Positions 18,077 to 26,591 of a stretch of 64,000 nucleotides of DNA are shown here, piece after piece (position 1 is the first letter of the stretch; every line of letters begins with the position of its first letter). Origin of the DNA: Moraxella sp. FZFQ2102 (lineage in GTDB: Bacteria > Pseudomonadota > Gammaproteobacteria > Pseudomonadales > Moraxellaceae). The notes beneath the pieces were generated by a model. The model made no database searches. It was not told the DNA's origin and saw only the letters and a program-made list of their open reading frames with translations. The position numbers and the translations under genes were made by a program. The stretch spans positions 62,001 to 126,000 of the forward strand of contig NZ_CP099960.1 in NCBI RefSeq assembly GCF_024137865.1, in the 5' to 3' direction.

Positions 18077-19294
18077 CTACATCTTGTTCAATCTATCACG
18101 CCAAGCTTGCCCATCCCACGCATCTTGTAGGATTTGCTTAATATCATCAATATCCGATTCGGCATGATTATAAATGATCTCCCCATCATTGATGGCTTTT
18201 TGGCTGATTTCATCAAATTGATCTTGACTCACCGTCATGCATTCTTGCAGCGTGCGTGGCAACCCTGTACGCGCATACATCTCATCACGCAGCTGCAAGA
18301 TGGCATCAATGGCAACTTTGGCACGCTGATTTGGCGATGTCTTGGCATACACTTCATGATTAGTCAATGGCAAGAGCAGCTGTGCGATCCGCGCTTGATC
18401 GGTTGATAGATTATACGCCAGCACATAAGGCAAAAACACATTCATGCACACCCCATGCGGCAAATGTGCCACCGCACCCAAGGCATGACCCAAAGCGTGC
18501 ACAAGCCCCACCATCGAATTAGAAAATGCAATGCCTGCCATCGTTGCCGCTTGGGCAATGTGAAGTCTGCCTTCACTATCAGATGGACGATCTAGCACTG
18601 GCAGCAGATGTTGGCTGATTTTCTCAATCGCAGCGACAGCATACGCATCACTGATTGGATTGTGCGCAAGCCCTGTATAAGCTTCGATCGCGTGCGTCAG
18701 TGCATCCATCGCAGTCATCGCTGTGACCTTCGGCGGCAGTGTCAAGGTCATGCGTGGATCGATGATCGCCGCATTGGGGAAGAGATGGTAAGAGACGAAC
18801 GCAATTTTTTGTTGGCGCACGGTATCAGAGACCACCGCCACCATCGTCACTTCCGAGCCTGTGCCTGCCGTCGTCGGAATGACCAATAAAGGCTTGAGCG
18901 ACTGCGTCAAATTATGCGCACCCGCAAACTGCATCAGATCATCACTGCCTGTACTCACCAAGATATTGGCAAGCTTCGCCGTATCCATCACCGAGCCGCC
19001 GCCCACCGCCAAGATCGCTTGGCAATGATGCGCGCGGTACAGCCTGCTGACTTCATCAATCACCGCAAGGCTTGAGTCGCTCGGCACTTGATCATAAATA
19101 CAAGTAATCGCGCGACCTGCAGCAGCAAACACATCCATGATAATCGCAAGCAGTCCATGCTCACGCACCCCCGCATCCGTCACAACCATCAGCCGCTCCA
19201 CGCCAAGCAGCTCAAGCTCAAAAGGAATATTCTCAAGCGCACTAGACCCTGCAATCAGCTTAACAGGACAATAAAATTCATAATACTCTTTCAT
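18077..19294 (-). CDS. Iron-containing alcohol dehydrogenase
   Basis: A 405-residue group III (Fe-type) NAD(P)-dependent alcohol dehydrogenase. Cofactor and metal motifs are visible: AVGGGSVMDTAK (nucleotide binding), IPTTAGTGSEVT, and the metal ligands in MDALTHAIEAYTG and HALGHALGAVAHLPHG. It is the last gene of a three-gene minus-strand operon after an aldehyde dehydrogenase and an SCP2-like protein, with a 26-base gap. The trio suggests oxidation of a medium- or long-chain alcohol through the aldehyde to the acid. The substrate is inferred only from context. Confidence 0.9.
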   Translation of the reverse strand: MKEYYEFYCPVKLIAGSSALENIPFELELLGVERLMVVTDAGVREHGLLAIIMDVFAAAGRAITCIYDQVPSDSSLAVIDEVSRLYRAHHCQAILAVGGGSVMDTAKLANILVSTGSDDLMQFAGAHNLTQSLKPLLVIPTTAGTGSEVTMVAVVSDTVRQQKIAFVSYHLFPNAAIIDPRMTLTLPPKVTAMTAMDALTHAIEAYTGLAHNPISDAYAVAAIEKISQHLLPVLDRPSDSEGRLHIAQAATMAGIAFSNSMVGLVHALGHALGAVAHLPHGVCMNVFLPYVLAYNLSTDQARIAQLLLPLTNHEVYAKTSPNQRAKVAIDAILQLRDEMYARTGLPRTLQECMTVSQDQFDEISQKAINDGEIIYNHAESDIDDIKQILQDAWDGQAWRDRLNKM

Positions 19295-19320
19295 ATCAGA
19301 TCCTTTGATGATTGTTAAGA

Positions 19321-19923
19321 TTATTTTGTCAATGAAACGATCAATTTGCCATAAATTCGCAATGCCAAATTCAGCTTTTGGGCAAGGCTCAGCTGCTTAG
19401 GATAGACTTTAATCGCTCGGCGCGCCAGTGCTTTTGGCAAAATCACACTCTCTAAGCGGTTCAAACAGCGCACCAAAGTCACCGCACAGCCAAGATCACC
19501 ATTGACCACCATGTGATTGGCTGCAAATGCCGCCGCGGTGCTTTTTTGAAACGATAGCACTTGATAAGCATATGCCAAGTGCTTAAAGCGAATGTGTAGT
19601 AGCTGATGCTTTGGTACGGCTTTTAGATATGATTCATCAAAGTCTGTCACGCGCGCTAGGCTTTTGCCACCGCCATCTGATGCAGGTGTAATCTTGAGCG
19701 CAAAGCCCAAATTTGTCCCATAAATACTCATCGCAATCACCAATCCATCAGGCAGCGCACTGATTTCATCCAAGATTACGGTATCAATACGACTTGCCAA
19801 TACCAAACTGCGTGAGACGGTGTCAAACATCATTGCCACATAGCGACTTTGGGCTTTGGTGCTTGCGTTTGGCTGTACCTTGTCTATCACACTGGGCGAA
19901 AGATTGGATGATGGTAAATTCAT
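19321..19923 (-). CDS. SCP2-like lipid-binding protein (tentative)
   Basis: A 200-residue cytosolic protein with no signal peptide. Its middle and C-terminal parts (HIRFKHLAYAYQVLSFQKST, MVVNGDLGCAVTLVRCLN, ILPKALARRAIK) resemble proteins with a sterol-carrier-protein-2-like fold that occur beside aldehyde and iron alcohol dehydrogenases in pseudomonads and Acinetobacter. This recognition is from memory and moderately sure. It lies between the aldehyde dehydrogenase and the iron alcohol dehydrogenase, 43 and 26 bases from them. Inference: it presents a lipid-like alcohol or aldehyde to the two enzymes. Confidence 0.55.
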   Translation of the reverse strand: MNLPSSNLSPSVIDKVQPNASTKAQSRYVAMMFDTVSRSLVLASRIDTVILDEISALPDGLVIAMSIYGTNLGFALKITPASDGGGKSLARVTDFDESYLKAVPKHQLLHIRFKHLAYAYQVLSFQKSTAAAFAANHMVVNGDLGCAVTLVRCLNRLESVILPKALARRAIKVYPKQLSLAQKLNLALRIYGKLIVSLTK

Positions 19924-19966
19924 GGCAACTTCCTGTGTTTTATAATTAAGTTATTTTAATTAATTA

Positions 19967-21406
19967 CTACTTTTTTAAAAACAATTTTTCAATCCAAGCT
20001 AGTGCAGGTTTTTCATGAAATGGTGGTAAAATCAGCCGCAGTCCAAACATCTTTGGCATCGTCATCACAGAGCGCGCATGACTAAAGCTATAAAACCCTT
20101 CTGGCCCGTGATACTTGCCCATGCCCGATGCACCCACCCCACCAAATGGCAAATCATCTTGGGCAACATGGGTCAGCACGCTATTGACACCAAAATGTCC
20201 CGAGTGCGTACGGCTTGCCACCGACTGCGCACGACGCTTGTCATAGTCAAAATAATACAGCGCAAGTGGTCTATTGCCTGCATTGATCCGATCGATCACC
20301 GTATCCATGTCATCATATTCAATGATCGGTAAAATCGGCCCAAAAATCTCATCAGTCATCACCGCCATCTCATCGCTGACATTTGTAATTATTGTTGGGG
20401 CAATCTTGCGCATAGCAGACAGCGCATCATCAGATTCTTCAGCGGGATTAATTACAGTAACGGTCGCACCTTTTTGTTTAGCATCATTAATAAATCCACA
20501 CAGTTTATCAAACTGCCGATCATGAATGATGCTGGTATAATCATCATTATAAACAAGGCTTGGATACATCTTACTCACTTGCACGCGATAAAGGCTGACA
20601 AACTCATCGACCTTGCCGCGCGGTAAATACAGATGATCAGGCGCAACACAAGTTTGCCCTGCGTTCCAAAGCTTACCAAACGCCACACGCTCAGCCACAT
20701 CAGTAAGCGGCATCGATGGATGGACAATCGCAGGAGATTTACCGCCCAGCTCCAAAATCACAGGGGTTAAATTTGCCGCCGCTTGCTGCATCACTTTTCG
20801 CCCAACCACGCTTGATCCTGTGAAGATCAGCTTATCAAAAGGCAGGCAGCCGAACGCCTTGGCAAGTGCATCATCAGCATGATTACCATCATCTGTGATG
20901 ACTGCCACTTGGGTAGCATCAAAAGTATCGCTAATAATTTTGTGCAGAACTTGTCCAAAATGGTATGATGCCGCCGACAGCTTAATCATCGCCACATTGC
21001 CCGCAGCAAGTGCGCAAACCAGCGGTGAAATCGCGAGCAACAAAGGATAATTCCAAGGCACAATGATACCAATCACACCATAAGGCTGATACGCCACCGT
21101 ACCTGTGGCAGGCTGATGCAATAGGCTGATGTGGCGTTTTTGCGGCTTCATCCATGCGGCAAGATGCTTTTGGTAATATTTGATATGCTCAATACAAGTG
21201 AGTAGCTCGCCGATTTTCGTTTCGGTAAAGCTGCGATTGCCATAGTCTTGATGAATGGCGGCGGTGATGATGTCTTGATGGATTAATAAGGCAGACTTAA
21301 GTTTCTCAAGCCAAATAAGCCGCTCACTTGCTGTCGGCATGGGGTTTTGTTGATAGGCGCGTTGTTGAGTGGTGAAAATTTCGTGTAGCGCGTGAATGCT
21401 TGTCAT
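19967..21406 (-). CDS. Aldehyde dehydrogenase, coniferyl-aldehyde type
   Basis: NAD(P)-dependent aldehyde dehydrogenase of 479 residues in the coniferyl/fatty aldehyde dehydrogenase subgroup. I use the ATG at 21406, which has aaaaggga upstream, instead of the TTG six codons earlier. Motifs are GVIGIIVPWNYPLLL, FTGSSVVGR, the catalytic glutamate in LELGGKSPAIVHP, the catalytic cysteine in NAGQTCVAPDH and EIFGPILPI. The C-terminal stretch SFSHARSVM followed by a hydrophobic and basic tail resembles membrane-associated fatty-aldehyde forms. First gene of the operon with the SCP2-like protein and the iron alcohol dehydrogenase. Confidence 0.9.
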   Translation of the reverse strand: MTSIHALHEIFTTQQRAYQQNPMPTASERLIWLEKLKSALLIHQDIITAAIHQDYGNRSFTETKIGELLTCIEHIKYYQKHLAAWMKPQKRHISLLHQPATGTVAYQPYGVIGIIVPWNYPLLLAISPLVCALAAGNVAMIKLSAASYHFGQVLHKIISDTFDATQVAVITDDGNHADDALAKAFGCLPFDKLIFTGSSVVGRKVMQQAAANLTPVILELGGKSPAIVHPSMPLTDVAERVAFGKLWNAGQTCVAPDHLYLPRGKVDEFVSLYRVQVSKMYPSLVYNDDYTSIIHDRQFDKLCGFINDAKQKGATVTVINPAEESDDALSAMRKIAPTIITNVSDEMAVMTDEIFGPILPIIEYDDMDTVIDRINAGNRPLALYYFDYDKRRAQSVASRTHSGHFGVNSVLTHVAQDDLPFGGVGASGMGKYHGPEGFYSFSHARSVMTMPKMFGLRLILPPFHEKPALAWIEKLFLKK

Positions 21407-21592
21407 GGCCGTCCCTTTTGGCAAATCCTAATAGCATTATACAAAGCCCTACGCCATGCGCGCAACCATTAAAAGCATAGAAACTGGCTGAAACCTTGGC
21501 GTTGACCGCGTTTTATACGCATCAGTTTATAAAGGTGTCAAATTTAGCAAAATTTGCTATAATGCAAAAATTTAGCAATAAGCAATAAAACA

Positions 21593-22963
21593 ATGACCCA
21601 ACCAATCGACAAGCTCAAAACTTCTCCGTTTGCGCGCCGCCTATCCATCGCCAAAACTTCGCTCAACATCGGCAAAAACTGGGCAAAATCCAGTGTCGGC
21701 AGCCTATTTATGAGCCAAGACGAAAAAGCAGCCGCCAAGCATACGCTGCTACAAGAGCAAGCCGATTATCTGGTCGCCGAACTTGGTAAATTAAAAGGCT
21801 CGGTGGTGAAAGTCGGGCAGATGCTTCCTCTGTACGGTGAGCACTTTTTGCCGCAGCAGGTGCTCGACGCCCTGCACACGCTAGATGCCAATACCACGCC
21901 GCTGGCTTGGCACATCATTTATGATGCCATCAAGGCAGAGCTTGGTGAGCGCGTTAGTGATTTTGAGATTGAGCGCGCGCCGATTGGCACAGCAAGCCTA
22001 GCCCAAGTACATAAGGCGGTGCACAAATATACTGGCCGTGAAGTCGTGCTAAAAGTCCAATACCCCGGTGTGGCGCAGTCGATTGATTCAGACCTTTCTA
22101 TTTTTAAGCATTTATTAAAAATTACCAATGCTGTGCCACAGACCAAGGCACTGGATGCATGGTTTGGTGAGATCGGTGAGCTTCTGCATCGCGAAGTGGA
22201 TTACACACTCGAAGCCAACACCACCAAGCGCTTTGCTGCCTATCTTGCCGATGACAGCCGTTATGTCGTACCGACCATTTATGATAATTACAGTACGCCA
22301 CGCTTGATTTGCATGAGTTTTGAGCATGGCGTATCGCTCAATGATGATACGCTAAAACAACTACCTCAAGATCGTAAAAATGCCTTAGGTCAAGCCGCCA
22401 TCGAAGTGGTCATTCGTGAATTATTCGAATGGGGCGAGATGCAGACTGATCCGAATTTTGGTAATTATTTGGTGCGTTATGAAGATGGTATTGATAAGCT
22501 AATCTTATTAGATTTCGGTGCGATTAAACAGTTTGACCCACATCTACTGACCATCGCGCGCGGTCTGATCACCGCAGGCTACAGCCAAGATAAAGATGCG
22601 ATGATGGCGGCGATGACGGGTTATAATTTTTTTGATAAGCTCACTGGCAAGCCAAAATCCGACATGGCGGATGTGTTTTTGATGGCGTGCGAGCCTTTTG
22701 CTCAAGCGGCGCGATTGAACGCTGTTCATGATGGCAATTCGCCACACCTAGATGCCGATGGTCGCTATATTTGGGCGGAGAGCGATCTGTATGCGCGCGT
22801 GATGACGACTGCCAAAAATGGTATGCAATCGCTAGAATTCACCCTGCCACCCAAAGAAATGATGTTCATCAGCCGTAAATTTATCGGTGCTTATGCTCTG
22901 CTCGTGGCACTCGATGCGCGCACCGATGCTGATGGATTGGTTGGGAAGTTTGCACAATCTTAA
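21593..22963 (+). CDS. ABC1/ADCK-family atypical kinase, COQ8-like
   Basis: A 456-residue protein of the UbiB/COQ8/ADCK atypical kinase family. Visible motifs are KVGQML (the KxGQ helix that caps the active site), APIGTASLAQVH (Ala-rich loop), VVLKVQYPG (ATP lysine), MQTDPNFGNYL (catalytic loop) and LLDFGAIKQ (metal-binding DFG-like). The TDPNFGN form of the catalytic loop resembles COQ8/ADCK3 more than bacterial UbiB, where it usually reads HADPHPGN. No C-terminal membrane helices are evident. UbiB and COQ8 support ubiquinone synthesis. A second family member with the bacterial-type loop lies at the window's end, so this one may have a separate role. Confidence 0.85.
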   Translation: MTQPIDKLKTSPFARRLSIAKTSLNIGKNWAKSSVGSLFMSQDEKAAAKHTLLQEQADYLVAELGKLKGSVVKVGQMLPLYGEHFLPQQVLDALHTLDANTTPLAWHIIYDAIKAELGERVSDFEIERAPIGTASLAQVHKAVHKYTGREVVLKVQYPGVAQSIDSDLSIFKHLLKITNAVPQTKALDAWFGEIGELLHREVDYTLEANTTKRFAAYLADDSRYVVPTIYDNYSTPRLICMSFEHGVSLNDDTLKQLPQDRKNALGQAAIEVVIRELFEWGEMQTDPNFGNYLVRYEDGIDKLILLDFGAIKQFDPHLLTIARGLITAGYSQDKDAMMAAMTGYNFFDKLTGKPKSDMADVFLMACEPFAQAARLNAVHDGNSPHLDADGRYIWAESDLYARVMTTAKNGMQSLEFTLPPKEMMFISRKFIGAYALLVALDARTDADGLVGKFAQS

Positions 22964-23120
22964 AACCGAAATATCGCTCATTCAAATCAAAATCATCCGC
23001 AGGCATATACAATACGCCTCTACAAATCTATTTTTAAAATCAAATCGTTGTAAATCATTCTATCTGTTTAAAATATATCAATGAATGATTATAAAGCAAA
23101 TTGACTACAACACCAAAAAC

Positions 23121-23154
23121 AAGCCGTTTAACAATTTTTGCTAAACGGCTTTTT
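23121..23154. terminator. Terminator between ABC1 kinase and flavoprotein
   Basis: Perfect 10-base stem aagccgttta / taaacggctt with an 11-base loop, followed by T tract on the plus strand. It lies between two convergent genes. The remaining bases from 22964 to 23120 show nothing else recognisable. Confidence 0.82.
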
Positions 23155-23179
23155 GCTATATTTTGGTTTGATTATGGGC

Positions 23180-24394
23180 TTATTTGTGGTTTAATCCCAA
23201 AAAATCCACCACCCCTTGCCCTGCTGCTCGCCCTGTGGCAAAGCACGCGGTCAAAAGATAACCGCCCGTTGGCGCATCCCAATCAAGCATCTCTCCGCAG
23301 CAAAAAACCCCTGCACAAGATTTCAGCTGCAAATCATCGCCAACTGCCGTGCGCTTGATGCCACCGCCCGTGCTGATGGCTTCATCCATCGGTCGAAAGC
23401 CTGTGCAGTGAATGGCAAGCTGTTTGATATGATTTGCCATTTTATTTAAATCCGACCAGTCGGTTTTATTTGTGCATTCACGCAAAAAAGCAATTTTTAC
23501 CGCATCCAGTCCGCATTTTTTTAATAAGGTATTGAGTGATTGTTTTTTGTTTTTATGAAATATTTTTAAAATATCATCTGACGATTTATCGGGTAATAAA
23601 TCCAAAAATAGTATAAATCCATCTGCCGACTGAGCCGCACGCATATCACTGTTCAGTCGATAAATCAGCCCTGATTCCAGCCCATAATGACTGATGATGA
23701 TATCGCCTTGATGGCGATGATCGGTATTTACCCATGCAGTGACGCGCTTAAGCGGCTGCCCAAAATGATCTGCCATAAAAGCCGACCAATCTCGTAAAAC
23801 ACCGACATTACTGGCGTATAAAGGGCTTAACTCAGATGGATCAAACCACGCCTGCCACGCACTATCACTGCCAAGTGCCGCATACGAGCCACCGCCGCAA
23901 GCCACGATCACTGCATCAAATTGCTTAGTAAACCGCTCAAGCACCACGCCTTTATTATCCATCACTTCAAAGGCAATATGGCGATCGTGTAGTGAAGTCG
24001 CGCGATATCGATAATGAAATTTTACTTGATAATCATTCAGACGATTAAGCCATGCGCGCACAAGCTTGGACGCTTTCATTTCTACAGGGAAAATCCGTCC
24101 CGTCGAACCGACATAGCTCTCAATGCCCAAACCGGCCATCCATGCGCGAATATCATCAGCGCCGAAGCTTCGCACAAATGGCGCGATCCACTCGCTGGGC
24201 GTATAGCGCGTGATAAATTGCTCAATCGGTTCATTATGCGAAATGTTCAGACCCGTTTTACCTGCCATCAAAATCTTGCGCGCAGCAGTGGGTTTTTGGT
24301 CATAAACAGACACATCGACATCATAGCCTGACAGCACTTCTGCCGCCATCAAGCCTGCCGCGCCTGCGCCGATGATCGCTACTTGTTTTCTCAT
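23180..24394 (-). CDS. TIGR03862-type flavoprotein (BaiN/HI0933-like)
   Basis: A 404-residue FAD-binding oxidoreductase of the HI0933/BaiN family, TIGR03862 branch. FAD-binding motifs are VAIIGAGAAGLMAAE at the N-terminus, ARKILMAGKTGLNIS, and the C-terminal block ISTGGGI followed by CGEMLDWDAPTGGYLL that closes over FAD. The reaction is unknown for most members, though some reduce bile-acid intermediates. It lies 33 bases upstream of, and on the same strand as, the TrmB-like gene's 3' end, so the two may be cotranscribed. Confidence 0.88.
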   Translation of the reverse strand: MRKQVAIIGAGAAGLMAAEVLSGYDVDVSVYDQKPTAARKILMAGKTGLNISHNEPIEQFITRYTPSEWIAPFVRSFGADDIRAWMAGLGIESYVGSTGRIFPVEMKASKLVRAWLNRLNDYQVKFHYRYRATSLHDRHIAFEVMDNKGVVLERFTKQFDAVIVACGGGSYAALGSDSAWQAWFDPSELSPLYASNVGVLRDWSAFMADHFGQPLKRVTAWVNTDHRHQGDIIISHYGLESGLIYRLNSDMRAAQSADGFILFLDLLPDKSSDDILKIFHKNKKQSLNTLLKKCGLDAVKIAFLRECTNKTDWSDLNKMANHIKQLAIHCTGFRPMDEAISTGGGIKRTAVGDDLQLKSCAGVFCCGEMLDWDAPTGGYLLTACFATGRAAGQGVVDFLGLNHK

Positions 24395-24427
24395 TTTATG
24401 CGTATATTATTTATTATATATAAAATA

Positions 24428-25096
24428 TCAAACCAACAAATCAGCTGCATAATCATCAAAGCGCGTGCAATAATTTTCAGGCTTAGTAATGATCAGCTCT
24501 TGACAATGCTCGCCGCGCGCCAAGTATTTAATCTCAAAATGCGTACGCGCCGAATCTGCTGCAATGCTTGATTTGACAAAAGGCAGCTGCCATGTGTCAG
24601 TTAATAAATCCGCCGCTTCATCAATATAGATTTCGATATTACTGGCAAGCGTGATGGTCGCACCTGCTTTCATTCTGGATAATAAAAACTCAAAAAACGG
24701 CATATTCAGCCAGCGTTGATTTTTGTTATGCGGTTCAGGATTGGGATAAAGCAAAAACACACCGTCTAAGCAATTCGGCTTCAGTAATTTTGCAGTAAAA
24801 GCGATGGCATCTGCATGGATATTAAGTAGATTTTCTAATGAGTTATCAGCAAGTTTATCAAATGATGCAAACTTCTCACTGGTGCGCTCAACAGCGATCA
24901 ATCGCTTATCAGGATTGGCAGCGGCAAATAGCAAAGCGTGCTTGCCCTTGCCTGCACCGATTTCTAAAAATAGCGGTGTATCTTGTGATTGCCATGTATG
25001 TATTTTATCCATATCCTGTGATGACAAAGATTTTGGCGCGTGTAAATATTCAGGATGGAATAAGCGTGTGAATTGGTGGCTGACTTGCTGTTGCAT
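24428..25096 (-). CDS. TrmB-like SAM-dependent methyltransferase, divergent
   Basis: A 222-residue Rossmann methyltransferase resembling tRNA (guanine46-N7) methyltransferase TrmB. I use the ATG at 25096; a TTG four codons earlier is possible. The SAM site is FLEIGAGKGKHALLFAAANP followed by IAVER. The catalytic and RNA-contact signature of TrmB (FPDPWPKKRHHKRR-like) reads YPNPEPHNKNQRWL: the catalytic Asp is Asn and the basic cluster is thinned. Order and spacing of motifs otherwise fit TrmB. It may be a paralogue with changed substrate; a true trmB is probably elsewhere. Just upstream lies a prophage scrap. Confidence 0.7.
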   Translation of the reverse strand: MQQQVSHQFTRLFHPEYLHAPKSLSSQDMDKIHTWQSQDTPLFLEIGAGKGKHALLFAAANPDKRLIAVERTSEKFASFDKLADNSLENLLNIHADAIAFTAKLLKPNCLDGVFLLYPNPEPHNKNQRWLNMPFFEFLLSRMKAGATITLASNIEIYIDEAADLLTDTWQLPFVKSSIAADSARTHFEIKYLARGEHCQELIITKPENYCTRFDDYAADLLV

Positions 25097-25161
25097 AAGA
25101 ATAATCAATGGCTAAAAAGATGCATTATAGCAGATGGCGTGGGTTTTTGGGGAAATGATGT

Positions 25162-25629
25162 GGCAGCCGTGCCAATCGCTATAAAGATGGCATCTTGACC
25201 ATCAGCACAAGAAACGCTGCCACCATCGTGCGCACTGGTACAGCGGTGATGGCATCTGAAGCCAAACAGCAGTTTATCCGTGATAATCCTGACTTGGTCA
25301 CTGACATTCGTATCATTGCCACGCTGGATTTGCACATAAGTCCGATTTGCCGACATCTTGACCATGAAATCATGCCAATTGATAAGGCACAATATCCGCC
25401 ATATCACTACAATTGCCGCTCAAATTTCCAATTGGTATTCAAAGGCGAAAAACAGTCTAATAAACGCGCCAGTATGAACGGTGAGACGGACAATGTCAGC
25501 TATTATGACTGGCTAAAATCTCAATCTAAAGATGTGCAAGTATTAGCACTGGGTAAAGAGCGAGCTAAGCTGTTTGACAAAATGAGTGCTGAGCGATTCA
25601 AGAGTTACTTATTGTCTAAAATCCAATAA
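25162..25629 (+). pseudogene. Phage Mu gpF-type minor head protein, C-terminal fragment
   Basis: The frame from 25162 (GSRANRYKDGILTIST) to the stop at 25629 is the C-terminal part of a Mu F/SPP1 gp7-type minor capsid protein. The diagnostic block is a TLD...CRHLDHEIMPID...PPYHYNCR pattern, where the Cys and His residues form the family's usual C-terminal site. The C-terminal tail has ALGKERAKLF and ERFKSYLL, also typical. A stop codon just upstream (around 25156) and the absence of the large N-terminal part show that it is truncated. Confidence 0.75.
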
Positions 25630-25633
25630 TTTT

Positions 25634-26009
25634 ATGCAAATACTTAATGGAAAAATCCCCTTATTTGAATGCGGTGATATTTATTTGCGCCAAACAAGGC
25701 AGGAATGGATAAAAGCCCATGAGAACTTAGGAGCTACTGCTGATTTGCTTGATAGAAAAGGTGCTGCAAATACTTTTAGAAGCAACCAAGGGGATATTTA
25801 CATTTGGGCTGGTTTGATGGCAGTTTTGCAACTTTAGCCCATGAAGCTGCACATTTGATATTTGCGCATCGGTGGGTGTGGAGCTATCAGCTGGAAAATC
25901 TAACGAAACTTATTGTTATTTGTTGGATTGGATTATTCGATTGGCAGAAAAAACCAGTCAAAATGACCGGTTTTGTAAGATTAACGCTTGCTATCTGGCG
26001 TTCGTTTGA
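25634..26009 (+). pseudogene. Phage-associated HExxH protein with two frameshifts
   Basis: Three overlapping frames join into one plausible protein: MQILNGKIPLFECGDIYLRQ to GDIY (25634 frame), then LGWFDGSFATLAHEAAHLIF from about 25804, then SVGVELSAGKSNETYCYLL to the stop at 26007-26009. The joined protein, about 124 residues, has an HEAAH (HExxH) zincin-like motif and resembles small proteins encoded near phage head genes. The first break fits loss of one base near 25803; the second lies near 25866. The last 29 bases overlap the antisense KPGQ gene. Presumed inactive. Confidence 0.65.
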
Positions 26010-26166
26010 CCTGAACCCAGCTACTGCCTGACGATTGTGTCGGTGGTACTTTTTGATTATCTCTAATGGTGGCGAAGTTTTCCTTGCGACCACCACGCGG
26101 ACCAACCTCTTGATAAATACCGCCATTTTTTCCAGTGTTTTGACCTGGTTTAAGTTGTTTTACCAT
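25981..26166 (-). CDS. Small KPGQ protein, YjzC-like
   Basis: A 61-residue basic protein, intact, opposite in strand to the phage fragments. It has a strong ribosome-binding site (agaggagaga) before the ATG. The N-terminal pattern KPGQNTGKNGGIYQEVGPRG resembles the YjzC-like family of small proteins found in Bacillus and, as I recall, many proteobacteria and phages. The C-terminal half is Pro/Ser-rich (VPPTQSSGSSW). The function of this family is unknown. Intactness inside an eroded prophage suggests it may still be selected for. Confidence 0.65.
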   Translation of the reverse strand: MVKQLKPGQNTGKNGGIYQEVGPRGGRKENFATIRDNQKVPPTQSSGSSWVQVKRTPDSKR

Positions 26167-26266
26167 ACTCTCTCCTCTTAAGTGAATGGTAGTATTTTAA
26201 TATGGTTTTGTTACAAAATTTCAATATCAACCCCTGCATTTGTAGGGTTTTTTTCATGGAATAGTT

Positions 26267-26551
26267 ATGCTTGATTTTACAATTGATGAAGAAAAATTTA
26301 ACGCTTTAGAGGAAACAGTAAAAGAGTTTTATCAAAAGCAAAACGATGGCGGTTATCAGCTGACCATCAATAGCTTGCCAAGCGTGGATGGACTAAAAAA
26401 CAAGAATACTGAGCTACTGGGCGAGATGAAAAAAGAGCGTGAATTGCGCTTGCAGCTAGAAGAACAGCTTGCCAATTTTGAAGTAGCAGTTGTTTTAATC
26501 CAAGCCTTTGCCTTGACAAACCCCACAAAACATTCGCACTTCATCGCTTGA
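26267..26551 (+). pseudogene. Phage scaffold-like protein, truncated
   Basis: A 94-residue frame whose first 75 residues look like the N-terminus of a phage scaffold/head assembly protein: FTIDEEKFNALEETVKEFYQ, then a GYQLTI strand and a coiled coil rich in Lys and Glu (KKERELRLQLEEQLA). After LANFE the reading runs into unrelated sequence (VAVVLIQAFALTN) and stops, so the coding sequence was cut there. No convincing ribosome-binding site is present. Probably a dead fragment. A weak hairpin with a T tract (26229-26255) lies just upstream. Confidence 0.5.
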
Positions 26552-26591
26552 TGCTTTATAATAAAGCAAATTTTTCAATCAACCGAGCATC

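Larger units (their letters stand above)
25136..26551. mobile_element. Decayed prophage remnant
   Basis: Between the TrmB-like gene and rnhA-dnaQ lies a 1.4 kb stretch with fragments of phage head-region genes, all broken, plus one intact small gene on the other strand. Parts are a Mu gpF-type minor head protein C-terminus, a twice-frameshifted HExxH protein, a small KPGQ protein and a truncated scaffold-like protein. No integrase, transposase or clear attachment repeats are visible. Flanking genes are housekeeping, so this is the residue of an excised or eroded Mu-like or related prophage. Confidence 0.75.
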
